Below are positions 10,740 through 21,220 of a stretch of DNA of 64,000 nucleotides, piece after piece. The stretch comes from Metaphire vulgaris. Taxonomy: Eukaryota; Annelida; Clitellata; Crassiclitellata; Megascolecidae. A model generated the notes under the pieces. The model saw only the letters and a list, made by a program, of their open reading frames with translations, had not been told where the DNA came from and searched no databases. Numbering within the stretch: position 1 is the first letter of the stretch; the number at the start of each line of letters is the position of its first letter. The stretch covers positions 2,223,281-2,287,280 of the forward strand of contig CM030851.1 in NCBI GenBank assembly GCA_018105865.1. The letters run 5' to 3'. A program made the position numbers and the translations under genes.

Positions 10740-11299
10740 CTAACTTAGTTATATCAAGCATTATTTTCATCATCATTGTCGTTGTTGTCATCATCATCAT
10801 CATAATCGTCGTCGTCGTCATCATCATCTTCACTCATGGCGGCAATAGTTAGGCGTAAATACAAAACCATTTCACTTTCCTCGGTCTTGTGCTAATCTGC
10901 ATCTTTTAAAATTATTGCTAAATTCTTCTGTTCCGTGTCTTTCTGATGCAATCCATCCATCTTTTTTTGTCTTCCTCGCCCTCTGTTTACTTCTCCCTTC
11001 TATTTTGTATATATGTAGTTATCTTGCAGGCCATTTTGTTGTTGATTTCCACTCTGTTGACATAACCACACCGAGTTATTTTTCTTTTGGGGACTTTGTC
11101 GATGACTGTTTCTGTGGCTACTGTCTGTTGTATTATATCTTCGTTTCTAAATTTTTGACGTTTGCCTAACCCAGTATTTCCTTCATACAACTCATTTCTG
11201 CAACCAACGCAACTTTGTTTATCAGTATCTAAAATTAACTAATTGCTGAAAACAATGCAACCTAATCACTGCCTACCAACACACGCACACACATATAGG

Positions 11300-11305
<6 letters not shown>
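10740..11305. other. Non-coding stretch with (CAT)n/(CGT)n words
   Basis: A low-complexity CATCAT/CGTCGT stretch lies at about 10765-10835. The two overlapping open frames at 10915-11190 have no recognisable domain and no splice context I trust. Confidence 0.4.

Positions 11306-11354
<49 letters not shown>
11306..11354. repeat. (TA)n microsatellite
   Basis: About 24 perfect TA units are followed by TAGGCTAGG. Confidence 0.9.
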
Positions 11355-11355
<1 letters not shown>

Positions 11356-11699
11356 CTAGGTAATATAATGTGATCAGCCTAATTTATATTGCTCTCGTTA
11401 AGGCTTAATTCCTATGTGCTACATTAGCTTTTCTCCGGCGCCTTTCTATGTCTTAATCCTTTTCTGTCCTGTCCTGCATTGTTCTGCCTGTCCTGTGCTC
11501 CTATGACCGCCTTGTTTTCTGCTTTTGTACTTTTTTGTTAATTGTGTGCGCCTGCTTTGTCACGTTTATTTATTATAACGGCACCCTTGGTAGACAGTTA
11601 CTACAGTTTCGCTGTCTATTGCCCCTAACATATCAGAGCACAGCGAAATTTGATACATTACACGGACCATTTTAGCATCCACACGGTGCCAGCGGACAT

Positions 11700-11830
11700 G
11701 TGAGTGCCTGAGAAATTAAAATCTCTAACTGTCCCGGCATCGAACCCGGGCTGATAGAACATCTCCCGGTTTCAGTGCTGACGCTTTTCCGAGTGACAGT
11801 GGTGTAATCAGGCCCTGGCAATTACAGGAA
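11700..11830 (-). repeat. Possible tRNA-like SINE fragment
   Basis: On the minus strand GGGTTCGATGCCGGGACAG resembles a Pol III B box with its T stem. Upstream lies ACTCGGAAAAGCGTCAGCAC. No A box or full cloverleaf is seen, so this is at most a SINE fragment. Confidence 0.35.
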
Positions 11831-12208
11831 ATTGCGGTTTACTTTTTTTCAGCCGGGTCGAGTAAAGAAACACTTTATATTTCTTTAAAATATGTCTAGA
11901 AAATTTCATGATTTATGCGCATGGAGAATCTTGCATCGCCTATTTACCTGTAACGCTGTTGTATGTAGATTGCATTAAACAAATCTGTTGAGTCGCCAGT
12001 TTCTACATGTTCCTTAAATTGCAGTAGGGCCTATGCCAACCATGATATCCCTTAGGTTTACTTTGGACAGAGGCCACAATTCCGCTTGGTATAAGGAGCG
12101 TGGGGAGGACGACTGCGTCTTATAACCTGAGCTTAGTTCGCTGATCCTGGAGCTCTTCCAGTTATTTGCTAGTTTTGAAAATGCACTATATATGTGCTTT
12201 ACTGCATG

Positions 12209-12401
12209 CAGGGGCGTAGCGACGGGGGGGTATATCGGTATATACATACCTCCCAACCTAAAAGTTGAAGAACCTAAAAATCTACCTTAAAGTTTTTTAT
12301 GTGATTTGCATGTGGTTTATATGGTTTATAGTTAAGATTTATAACCATGTGCACCCAAAATATTTATACCCTCCCAAATCAAATTCCTGGCTACGCCCCT
12401 G
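12209..12401. mobile_element. CAGGGGCGTAGC-type MITE
   Basis: CAGGGGCGTAGCGACGGGGG at 12209 mirrors the complement CTGGCTACGCCCCTG ending at 12401. The 193-bp element has no coding. CAGGGGCGTAGC ends resemble hAT MITEs. The flanks have near-matching CTTTACTG/CTTTACCG, displaced by four bases on the left, so the duplication is not certain. Confidence 0.65.
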
Positions 12402-12474
12402 CTTTACCGACCCTGAGCTTTATCTCTCCATCACATTTTCGTTGGGCAGCACTAATTTATTTATATTATTATTA

Positions 12475-12680
<206 letters not shown>

Positions 12681-12719
12681 TTAGGCCTATGCAGCCATTT
12701 TTAATCACAGTATAAGCTA

Positions 12720-14440
12720 TACTACGAGGTTCTCGGTGTCGGTGTCGAAATAAAAATATTGCTTGACGTGTACTGAACCGCTTGTGTCCTCACGTCATCA
12801 TCTGACGTTCGTAGATTGGCTCGAGAGGTCGTGGCAACAACTGGGTGCAGGCCAAGCCATCGAGCTCGCCCACTAGGCGGGGAATCCCGACTGCATAATA
12901 GCAAATCATACGCAGATCTCATGAATAAAGATAAGATAGAACAACTGTTATTGGCTGGATGGGACAACTGTGATTGGCTGTCAGGCCAAATTGTGATTCG
13001 TAACCGGAATATAGTTTATTTAGTGTTATGTTGTGTTCTAAAAAGGCATGTCTTACTAATCCTAGACAGTAATTACTAAATACATATCTCTTTATTTAGA
13101 TAAAACATGACAAAACGCAAGTACAATTACAAAGATATGGAAAATAAAAATTATTTCCTACATTTGCGTCACGAAGATAACAACCTTATAAAACCCATAG
13201 CACGACCGTGCTAAACCTGTTACTGTAAATATACTATGGTTTATTGTTGAATCTTTAATGGTCTCAAAACTGGGCCATTGGCGAATAAAACATTGCAGCC
13301 ATCCTCAGCACCGAAATTCCGTATTTAATCTCATTTTAAGATAAATCTTAAAAAATTTCTTCTACAAAACCAATCTGTAATTGAGTATTATCAATCTGTT
13401 ATTTAATAAGTATCAACTACCTGTCTTTACTCCAGTATTCCAACAGTTTAAGCTAATTTATTTACCTCATTTAGCCATTTATTATTAATCTTTATTGATC
13501 ATTTAGGTAACTCCACCTTTCTGTTAAAATCTTGTCCTCACTTGCTAGTATTTAGTTTAATTATACTCATTCTTTCTAGGATTACCACCTTTCGGGATCT
13601 ATGATTCCTTAGGTAATCCTTATTTTCACATACAGTGTCACTAAGAAAATATTATTTATGCAAATGTTGCTTCTTTTCATTTTATTTTTTATTTTTTGGT
13701 ACTTAGTATAAGTTAGTTAAAGTTAAATTTTCTAAAGTTTGCATTAAATATACTAGGTATATATCCTGACATATTTCTATATGTATCATTTGTGTATGTA
13801 TTGTGAAAATAAAAGACCATTTGAAATGCATAATTCAACAGGATCTGCAGACTCGTTGGCAGAGCTTTTTCTGACAGGCCTAAGGTTTTGAAACTGTCTT
13901 CCTCATTTCTGTAAGATCCTGTGTTTTTCTAGACTCCAGGCCTGGGGGGAATTGACTCAACGGGAGGAGAAGAGGCGCAGTTCATTGCACAAAAATTTAG
14001 TGCTCGGAGTTTTGGTGGTGAATTGAAATTGGGGGGGGGGGAATCTCCCCTCCTTACAAGCCTGGATAAAACATACTTTCAATGACTTTTTTATATTCAA
14101 AGACAGCTGCAAAAAATTGAGACCAGGTTCACTCTAGTCAATAACAAGCTTTCATGTACAGATTGTTTTTAAGTTATCACCTAAATAATTCATGTTGACA
14201 TTGATCTCCATTATTACATTGATCTCCATTATTACATTGGCAAATATTTTCTTTTAAACATACCATGCACACAAAAAGGCACCACCACAATTTGTGGCTA
14301 TCCAGGCCCCAAAGGTAATACTTAAACAGTATGGTATTAGGTAGAGCTGACATCAGCAGAAGTTGAATGTATAAACATGAACAAACACATAAAACCTTCA
14401 TCCAAAATGTTACATAATTCAATAGTCAAGATTTATTATT
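12720..14440. other. Long non-coding stretch, no gene recognised
   Basis: I see no domain or splice-compatible exon chain here. There is a run of nine or more G at about 14033-14041 and a small direct repeat ATTACATTGATCTCCATT at 14200-14240. The rest is unremarkable AT-rich DNA. Confidence 0.4.
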
Positions 14441-14444
14441 CATG

Positions 14445-14510
14445 ATTTGATAGTGGTTTTCAACAGTGGCTTTCACAGTCTTACTTAGCCTCCTAAAACA
14501 CTTTAAATGA

Positions 14511-14600
<90 letters not shown>
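14445..14600 (+). repeat. SINE 3' end with long (ATT)n tail
   Basis: AGTGGTTTTCAACAGTGGCTTTCACAG... and CTTAGCCTCCTAAAACACTT match the SINE 3' segment at 826-970. Here it leads into about 29 ATT units at 14513-14599. Confidence 0.65.
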
Positions 14601-14634
14601 AGTCAAATTTCTATCACTCTCAAACGCTTCTGTC

Positions 14635-14850
14635 TGTTAGACTCTGTCTGTCTGTCTCTCTTTCTCTCTCTTTCTCTCTCTCACTGTCTGTCTCCTTCTC
14701 TCTCTCTTTCTCTCTCTCTCTCTGTCTGTCTCCTTCTCTCCCTCTCTCTATCTCTCCCTCACCCTCTCTCTCAGACTCTCTGTCTCCTGTCTCTCTGTCT
14801 ATCGGTCTGTCTTTCTATTTGTACTCTCACTCAATTGCTTTCCTCTAAAT
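14635..14850. repeat. CT-rich microsatellite (TCTG/TCTC)
   Basis: Imperfect TCTGTCTG and TCTCTCTC runs. The Ser/Leu-rich open frame crossing it is not a gene. Confidence 0.85.
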
Positions 14851-15214
14851 CTGTGTGTCTCTCATTCTGTCTACATGTCTGTCTCCACTGTCCGTGGGTT
14901 TGCTTGCATGTCAGTTCCTGTATATATGTGTTTTATCATCATTTAAGTATAATTATTGCTAAAATAACCGTCACTACTATTTACAATGTGCGGATTGCAT
15001 CAGGCTGTACTAAGGTTTCAATCTATTACGTTGCAGCGTTGCTGATGGTCTAAACTCTAAACGAAGTCTACTCTTTTCATCCTCATCATCAAGTGATCAG
15101 ATACAATTTTAAGGTATGCCTGTTTTTAGTTTTTGGGAAGTATTATACTCATCAGAACATAAGTAGGTTTCTGACGTCAGCAGTGTGTCAGTAACCTAAA
15201 TTAGCCTACCTAAG

Positions 15215-15617
15215 GAGCCGTCCATAAAGGACGTCGCATTATTTTTGACAGTTTTTGACCCCTCCCTGTCACAAACTGTCACAAATCTCGGATCCCCACC
15301 ATGTAATTCGTTCATAAATTACGTCACTCAGCTTTCCAGTTTAATATATTATAGCTTCTCGTTCAATTTCGGCAGCGAAGCAGATATTCAACTTTCGACA
15401 ATGATAGCGAATACAACTGAGACCTAAAATTGTATGCCTCTCGGGCAAAAGAGTGTTAATGAGCGAAAAGTCTTTCACTTATACCAGGTATATTAAAGGT
15501 TTAGTTTATGTAGAGCGTGTGACGTCACTGTGTGCCATTGCCACTCTCTCCGTTACAAACTGTCACACTTTCTAAGACCTCTACCCTTCGAGCGTGACGT
15601 ACTTTATGGACGGCCTC
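15215..15617. mobile_element. GCCGTCCATAAA-type MITE
   Basis: GAGCCGTCCATAAAGGACGT at 15215 mirrors ACTTTATGGACGGCCTC ending at 15617. Just inside both ends are CTGTCACA-type words. It is a 403-bp element with no transposase. A related GGGCCATCCATATAGTGCGT element lies at 29233. Confidence 0.7.
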
Positions 15618-15639
15618 TAATCTAACAGATTTTCGTGTC

Positions 15640-16180
15640 TCGAATTTTTGCACCAGACGACGTATGAGAGAGGTCAGCGGACCCTTGTGCCAATGGCTTC
15701 ATCATATATAGTCGTTATCGTTATATATGTGGGGCTGTCAATTAATAACGTCAACAAAATAGGGGAGGGGCCATTTCCTTTCATTTGTTCACTATCTCCT
15801 CAAGCCTTTATGTCAAAACTTAAAACCTTCCTATTCGAAAAGTCATTTCCCCCATAGCAATAACAACCTGACCCGCCGCCTCATGGATACACTGACCTTT
15901 GCCCGGCCGACAATCCACCTTGCCTATGTCGCTATTTCAAGAAAGATTAAGCGCATAAGAATAAGCAGCTGCTACTATGACCAATCAAACTACCTCTGCA
16001 CATCACCCATCACCACCAGAAGATCCTTCCAATTTGTCCTGCTTCACTCTGCGACAGAGGAAGTATCTAAACTCCTGCAGTCCTTTCCAAACAAGCAATG
16101 CAATCTTGATCCAATACCAACCTCTCTCCTCAGACAGTGTGCCTCTACTCTAGTACCAACTATAACATGGTGACTGCCGC
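15640..16180 (+). pseudogene. CR1-like retrotransposon fragments
   Basis: Two pieces of non-LTR retrotransposon sequence lie here. At 15795-15855 a C-terminal end reads FMSKLKTFLFEKSFPP. At 16020-16173 the start of a reverse-transcriptase region reads EEVSKLLQSFPNKQCNLDPI and PTSLLRQCASTLVPTIT, which is the usual N-terminal RT signature of CR1/L2-type ORF2. Frames are broken and the catalytic core is absent. The two pieces are in the wrong order for a single element, so they are separate 5'- or 3'-truncated insertions. Confidence 0.7.
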
Positions 16181-16732
16181 GTTGGCTGAATGCAAGTGGA
16201 AAGGCACCTTAAGAAGTTAAGACTGATATAGGCTACGTGATCTAAGAACGTGAACGTGATTCATGCGATCTTGATTCTAGTTGCGCCACTGTTGAGAGAG
16301 CCACCAAGGCAGCAAACTCTTGGTGGAAGTTAGTGCCTGGAATTGACAAAGGTCCGGTTAAATTGTGATAATGTACACAACTACACATGCGAAAGATATC
16401 TGCGCAATTTCAGATTAACGGAAATATAAGAGCAGGAAACCAACTGCTAACAGACACCGTCAATGCTATCATGAATTACCACATGCAGGCCTTCGGCTGC
16501 TGCATTAGGCTAATCCCTCAGCGAATAGAGCTGCTGCCTCGCATCTCTTATATCAGTAATCTGAACCTTAGCCAGCCTAGACAAGCTAGCTAGCTAGCCT
16601 GAGCCTTAGGGCGGCGGTGGAATACTAACCTGAAATATAATTGCAAATTGCAATTTCGTAAGCCCTTTGTCCTTTGTTAAGTCCAACTGTCCAAGCGCCA
16701 AGAGTTTGCTGCCCATGTCCTTTAGTTTATGA
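16181..16732. other. Non-coding stretch
   Basis: No gene is recognised. A short (AGCT)n-like run TAGCTAGCTAGC lies at about 16588. Confidence 0.4.
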
Positions 16733-16926
16733 CAGTGGTTCTTAACCTTGTTTGGGGTACCGAACCCCACCAGTTTCATATGCACACTCACCGAACCCTT
16801 CTTTATGAAAAAATTATATATAATAATATATAAATTGGGTGCGTGTCTTGACCTCCCTCCGCCAAACCTCCGAGACTGACTCACCGAACCGCTACGGTTC
16901 GATTGAATCCAGATTAAGAACCACTG
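16733..16926. mobile_element. hAT MITE (CAGTGGTTCTTAACC ends)
   Basis: CAGTGGTTCTTAACCTTG at 16733 mirrors TTAAGAACCACTG ending at 16926. Internal halves also pair (GGTACCGAACCCCACC with GAACCGCTACGGTTC words). Flanking 8-mers GTTTATGA and GTTTAGGA differ by one base, consistent with a decayed hAT duplication. It is 194 bp and has no coding. Confidence 0.75.
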
Positions 16927-17205
16927 GTTTAGGAGGCGGAACACAGTGTTTTTTAACATGTAAACTATGGGGGCCGCGGCCCCCTAGCTGTTTTCCTGGC
17001 CTCCGCAGTAATTATGTTATGACAGTCCGCCTTTCATACAAAGGCACCCCTAGAAGTTATTCCGAGTTTTTCTCTATTGGGCTTTGGCAGTCTTTTCATA
17101 GAAACACTGTACTTTTCATCTGATATTAGAAATTTTATTCTACTACCATCATGGCTGATTTGTGGGTAGCTGGGCGGAACAAACTAAAAACGGGAAGTGC
17201 CAAAA

Positions 17206-17840
17206 TTAGTTTACATCCGGAACAGTCAACGGGTTCTTTTTCTTCAGTCTTGAACCCAGTAACGCTGTTGACGCCTTCGGCAGATCAAGATCTCGTACAA
17301 GGTCATTCAACTCAGCTTGGTTGAATGTTCGGTACATTCCAGCGTCAACTTCTGAGGCCACGAAATCTTCACCATCGGTGTCTGTTGACTGACAAAATTC
17401 ATCGTCGCCAGAAACTCCCAAAGTAGTGCAAATAGGTACAGGAACTTCGTCACAGTGAGCAACCGGTCTCAGAGCAGAGGGGAGATTTGCATGGGTACTG
17501 GATGGAAGACTGTCTTTGTGGACATGCCTGCAATATTTACCAGACAGAAGTAGCAGTCATCAACATGGTTTCGAGGCTCTCGTCACACCATTGGAACTCC
17601 AAAGCTAAGACTTTTTCCCTGACCTTTAGCCACTGTCTGGGATTTTTAACACATGTCCTGCAAACTTTATGTGGTGCCCAAGGTTTTTCCTGGTCCCCCA
17701 ATTTAACTCCGAAATATGCACGATAATCTTTATGCACAAATTCAGACACATCTCTCCTTTCTCAGTGTTGTAAAACAACCACAAATGTAGCAAAAATTGT
17801 CGGGATCATTCCTGCACTGCCCACGAAGTGCTCGAGTGCT
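17206..17840 (-). pseudogene. Degenerate repeat-associated cysteine-rich ORF
   Basis: Reading down the minus strand from about 17848 there is a start MSSSTRALRGQC, a CYICGCFTTLRKERC block, then after a frameshift EFVHKDYRAYFGVKLGDQ and KPWAPHKVCRTCV. After a TGA in place of a probable Trp codon come REPRNHVDDCYFCLVN and finally FNQAELNDLVRDLDLPKAS at 17206-17330. I associate AYFGVKLGDQ...PWAPHKVC with a protein family that is highly multicopy in some invertebrate genomes and travels with mobile elements, but its biochemical role is unknown to me. The CxxC pairs suggest metal binding. At least one frameshift and one stop make this copy dead. Confidence 0.55.
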
Positions 17841-18138
17841 GGATGACATATTCCACACAAAACTATTTAAAAGAGTTAAATTTGCTGCGACTTGTAAGCC
17901 TCATGAACGACTAAATGCTGCGTCGGTTTCACGCTGCTTGTATAGGTCTATAGCCATAAAATGCTGACGTCTGCAGTTTAAAACTGCCTATTATGCTGTT
18001 GTACTAATAAATAGTTGTATACACTGCATATTCAGCGTATCTTTTTGCACATCCTTATCTTTTTGTATATTCAATATCACTAAAGAATTATAATGCGTAA
18101 TGCAACGTTATTACTGTAAACAGTAAATCTGTAAACAG

Positions 18139-18962
18139 CACAGAGAAAAATTTGTGTAACGTTACGATGAATTTAAGTGTAAATGTTACCTTAGTCGAGT
18201 AACCTACGTGTAACGTTACACCAGGTTACACTGAAGTGTATACCGAGAAAATTTTGTGTAACGTTACGATTAATTTAAGTGTAAATGTTACCCTCGTCGA
18301 GTAACCTATAGTGTGGCGAAATCAGAAAATAGCAGTGAAAAGAATTAATAATCAATAATAAATAAGCCTGAGGTCCTATAGAAATAATACATAGATGATA
18401 ATTACCCAAATAGCGTAGAGAAACAAAGAAACAAGTATTCTGTATATGGCGCAAAACGTTAAGGAAAGGGAGCAATATTAGGAAAGTGAGTTTAGCACAC
18501 CTTTCTATCGCCAGTTTAGAACTCCCTAAATAGCGGTACAGATTTTGCAGGCAACGCAATATTAATATATTAAATATAACCCTACTTTTGCTTTCTGTGT
18601 AAACTTACTCTTTGCTTTGTTATGTTGCTTTGTACTTTTGTATATTGTATGTATCCACTATTCCACTTTAAAACAATTTGGGGGAAACTTAAATCAAGTT
18701 TTCCCGAATTTACACCAAGGCATGGTGTCAACTTTACACAATGTTAATGTACCCTACTCCTGCTTTCGGGGTAAATTTACTCCAAAATTTGGGGTTAACT
18801 TACACCAAGTTTTCCCGAGGTTACACCAAAGCATGGTGTCAACTTTACACCTGGTTCGCGTTTTGAGTACACCATCGCTTGGTGTAAGGTTACACCAAGC
18901 GATGGTGGCAGCTGAATTACCACCAAGTCTTGGTGTAACGTTACACAACTTTTTTCTCTGTG
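18139..18962. mobile_element. TIR element built of GTGTAACGTTACAC-type palindromes
   Basis: CACAGAGAAAAATTTGTGTA at 18139 mirrors CAACTTTTTTCTCTGTG ending at 18962. The left end is internally duplicated (18139-18230 and 18240-18310, both ending TCGAGTAACCT). The right third (18660-18960) is a chain of short palindromic units such as ACACCAAGCGATGGTG and ACACCAAAGCATGGTGT, repeated about every 40-90 bp. The middle, about 18311-18600, is unrelated. The open frames across it follow the repeat and are not genes. Confidence 0.65.
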
Positions 18963-19539
18963 AGCGTTTTGCGGAAAAACTGGACGTGACTGGAGGAAAT
19001 GGGTGTGATTTTTGAATTCAGCACATCAAACTGCATAAAGATCATATGTTATCTTTAAGTCAGTAAAATTGACGTTGACCAGTGTAATTTATTACTATTC
19101 TTATTAGCAAATCGTTGTTGAGAGATTTTGTCAATAGGGTACGTCACCGTACGTGTATGTTAAATAATAAAGTTTCAAAATACGAATGTTTTAGCCTCTT
19201 CTAAAATTAGTCTGCAATGGAGGTCTCCCTTTCGCAGGTCGCTCGGAGGGGAATTTGATAGTGATGGGCGGAAGAGGCATATCATGATATCAGATTTTCT
19301 GATGAAGTCCCGGCAATTACGGACAATTCCCGAGTTAATTGCTCTTTTGCCCGGGTTGCTTTCAAATCCATCAAGCGAAGTTGATACAGCTTGACAATGT
19401 TGCTGATGAACTCAAAAACAGCAGTGATCATACATACCACATTATTGCTTTTAACTTTAGGATGATTTTGTTTGTCTAGGTCCAGTGACCCATAACGATT
19501 ATGACCCTTCAGGCATTGATGACCAATGAATGACCCATT
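18963..19539. other. Non-coding stretch
   Basis: No gene is recognised. Close to the foldback element a GACCCATT word is repeated (19532-19547). Confidence 0.4.
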
Positions 19540-19547
19540 GACCCATT

Positions 19548-20759
19548 GGTATCAAATTATGACCGCCCCGGCTATGACCGCCAAAGTTATGACGCCCCGT
19601 TTATGACCGCCCCGGTTATGACCGCCCCAGCTTTGACCGCCCCAGCCATAGGGGCGCCTTGAGCCAAATATTGGGTGGGCCAAAATGGCCAATATTTCAG
19701 AGTCAAGATGGCGCATCGAGAAATTCTCGTCGTTACGATGAATAAATCATTGAAAAAAACACAGCTATGTGGTTATATAAATATAATAATTTCGAATGGT
19801 TTTCCACATCTGTGACATCTCAATTATATATTGCAATATTATGCCAATATATTGCGGATTATCGGTTATTAGTTCCACAAAACATTGTAAATTGCCAATT
19901 GAAATTGGGTGGGCCAAACACATTGTGGCCCATTGGGCCTAAATGTTGGGTGGGCCATGGCTCACCTGGCCCACCCTGTTGCGCCCCCATGGCCCCAGCT
20001 ATGACCGCCCCGGTTATGACCGCCCCAGCTATGACCGCTCCAGCTATAACAGGCCTGTATAAAACACTGTTCATAACCCTTGTAAATCGGCCTTGTCTTT
20101 GGTTATTCTATGCTTACGGCCAGTGGAGTAGCCAAGAGGGGGAGGGTTAGGAACTTAGGAGTCACTTTCTCGGCCGACCAAAAATTTTTATACCGTATTA
20201 TTATTCTGTGGATGGATGGATGGGCGCCATGGGCGTCCGGAAGGGGATGCAAGGGGTGAAATTGCACCCCATGGAAAAATTGAGGCGTTATGAAAAAAGT
20301 AACATTATTTGTTTCTTTCGTTATAAGACCTTATTTTGCACCCCCTTTATACATTTCTGCGGACGCCCATGATGGACGCCAAAATCGGATTTAAGGTAGA
20401 AAAAAATGAAGAATTAAGGAGCAACTGAAAACTGCGCTCATATACTAACTATGTAGGCCTAACTAATCTAAGAAAGGGAAAAATAAGCGACGACTTCTTT
20501 TTGTTTGTCAGGATTTTCGGAATGTTCGGCTCGTAACCCCCTACTGCTTACGGCTATATATAAATAGTTCAGTAGGCTTCTACAATACAATAATACAATT
20601 ATAAACTCAACATAATTTCTGGCGTCATAAAGGTGGCGGTCATAGCTGGGGCGGTCTTAGCTGGGGCGGTCATAGCGGGGCCGGTCATAACCGGGGCGGT
20701 CATAACTTTGGCGGTCATAACTGGGGCGGTCATAACCGGGGCGGCTACCACCTGTAACC
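19548..20759. mobile_element. Foldback element with (TATGACCGCCCCRGC)n ends
   Basis: The left end, after GGTATCAAATTATGACC, holds about six tandem copies of a roughly 15-bp unit TATGACCGCCCCRGC (19556-19650). The right end holds about seven inverted copies (20635-20745). Both termini begin GGT and have the same 15-nt offset before the first CCGCCCCGG. The flanks share an 8-bp GACCCATT (19540-19547, 20760-20767). An extra direct array sits inside at about 19992-20050. The interior is non-coding. It includes GGGTGGGCCA repeats and, near 20227-20380, what looks like a small nested MITE with CATGGGCGTCCGG ends. The architecture recalls foldback transposons with tandem-repeat termini. Confidence 0.75.
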
Positions 20760-21220
20760 GACCCATTACCATATCTTAGGCGCGAACGATAGGTATCAAT
20801 GTAAAGGAATATGGTTGTGAAACAAGTGCAGGATTTGTGAGTGATAGCCTGATAGGCAATTAAATGTTTAATCATATTTAGAATCAAACAAGAAACGAAG
20901 GTTTCGGACATAGGAGAAAGGTAGAATTGAATCACCAAATAGTGATATCGATTCAGTCATAAATGCGTGACCATCTTGATGGCGGTGAAAATGCTGATGA
21001 TGATAATGATGACGATGATGATAAATTCTTTTCAAACACTTTTACAATTTGCGTTGTCCGTCATAATTCAAACGAACTGTGTTCAGAAAGTCCGACATTA
21101 CAGTAATTCGTGAATAATGTGCAAAATTGAAGAAAGTTTTAATTTAGAAACATTGATTGATTTATTGTTTGCAGAAGATAAATAAGACAGAGCGATCTTC
21201 TGGAAAGAGAGATTGAAAAT

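Noticed and set aside
10915..11190. Overlapping 84- and 67-codon frames on opposite strands
   Set aside because: No domain, no neighbouring exons with matching phase, and ordinary AT-rich composition.
14507..14848. Leucine-rich membrane protein
   Set aside because: It is a translation of (ATT)n and CT-rich microsatellites.
18617..19015. 132-codon open frame
   Set aside because: It follows the palindromic repeats of a TIR element and has no protein-like features.
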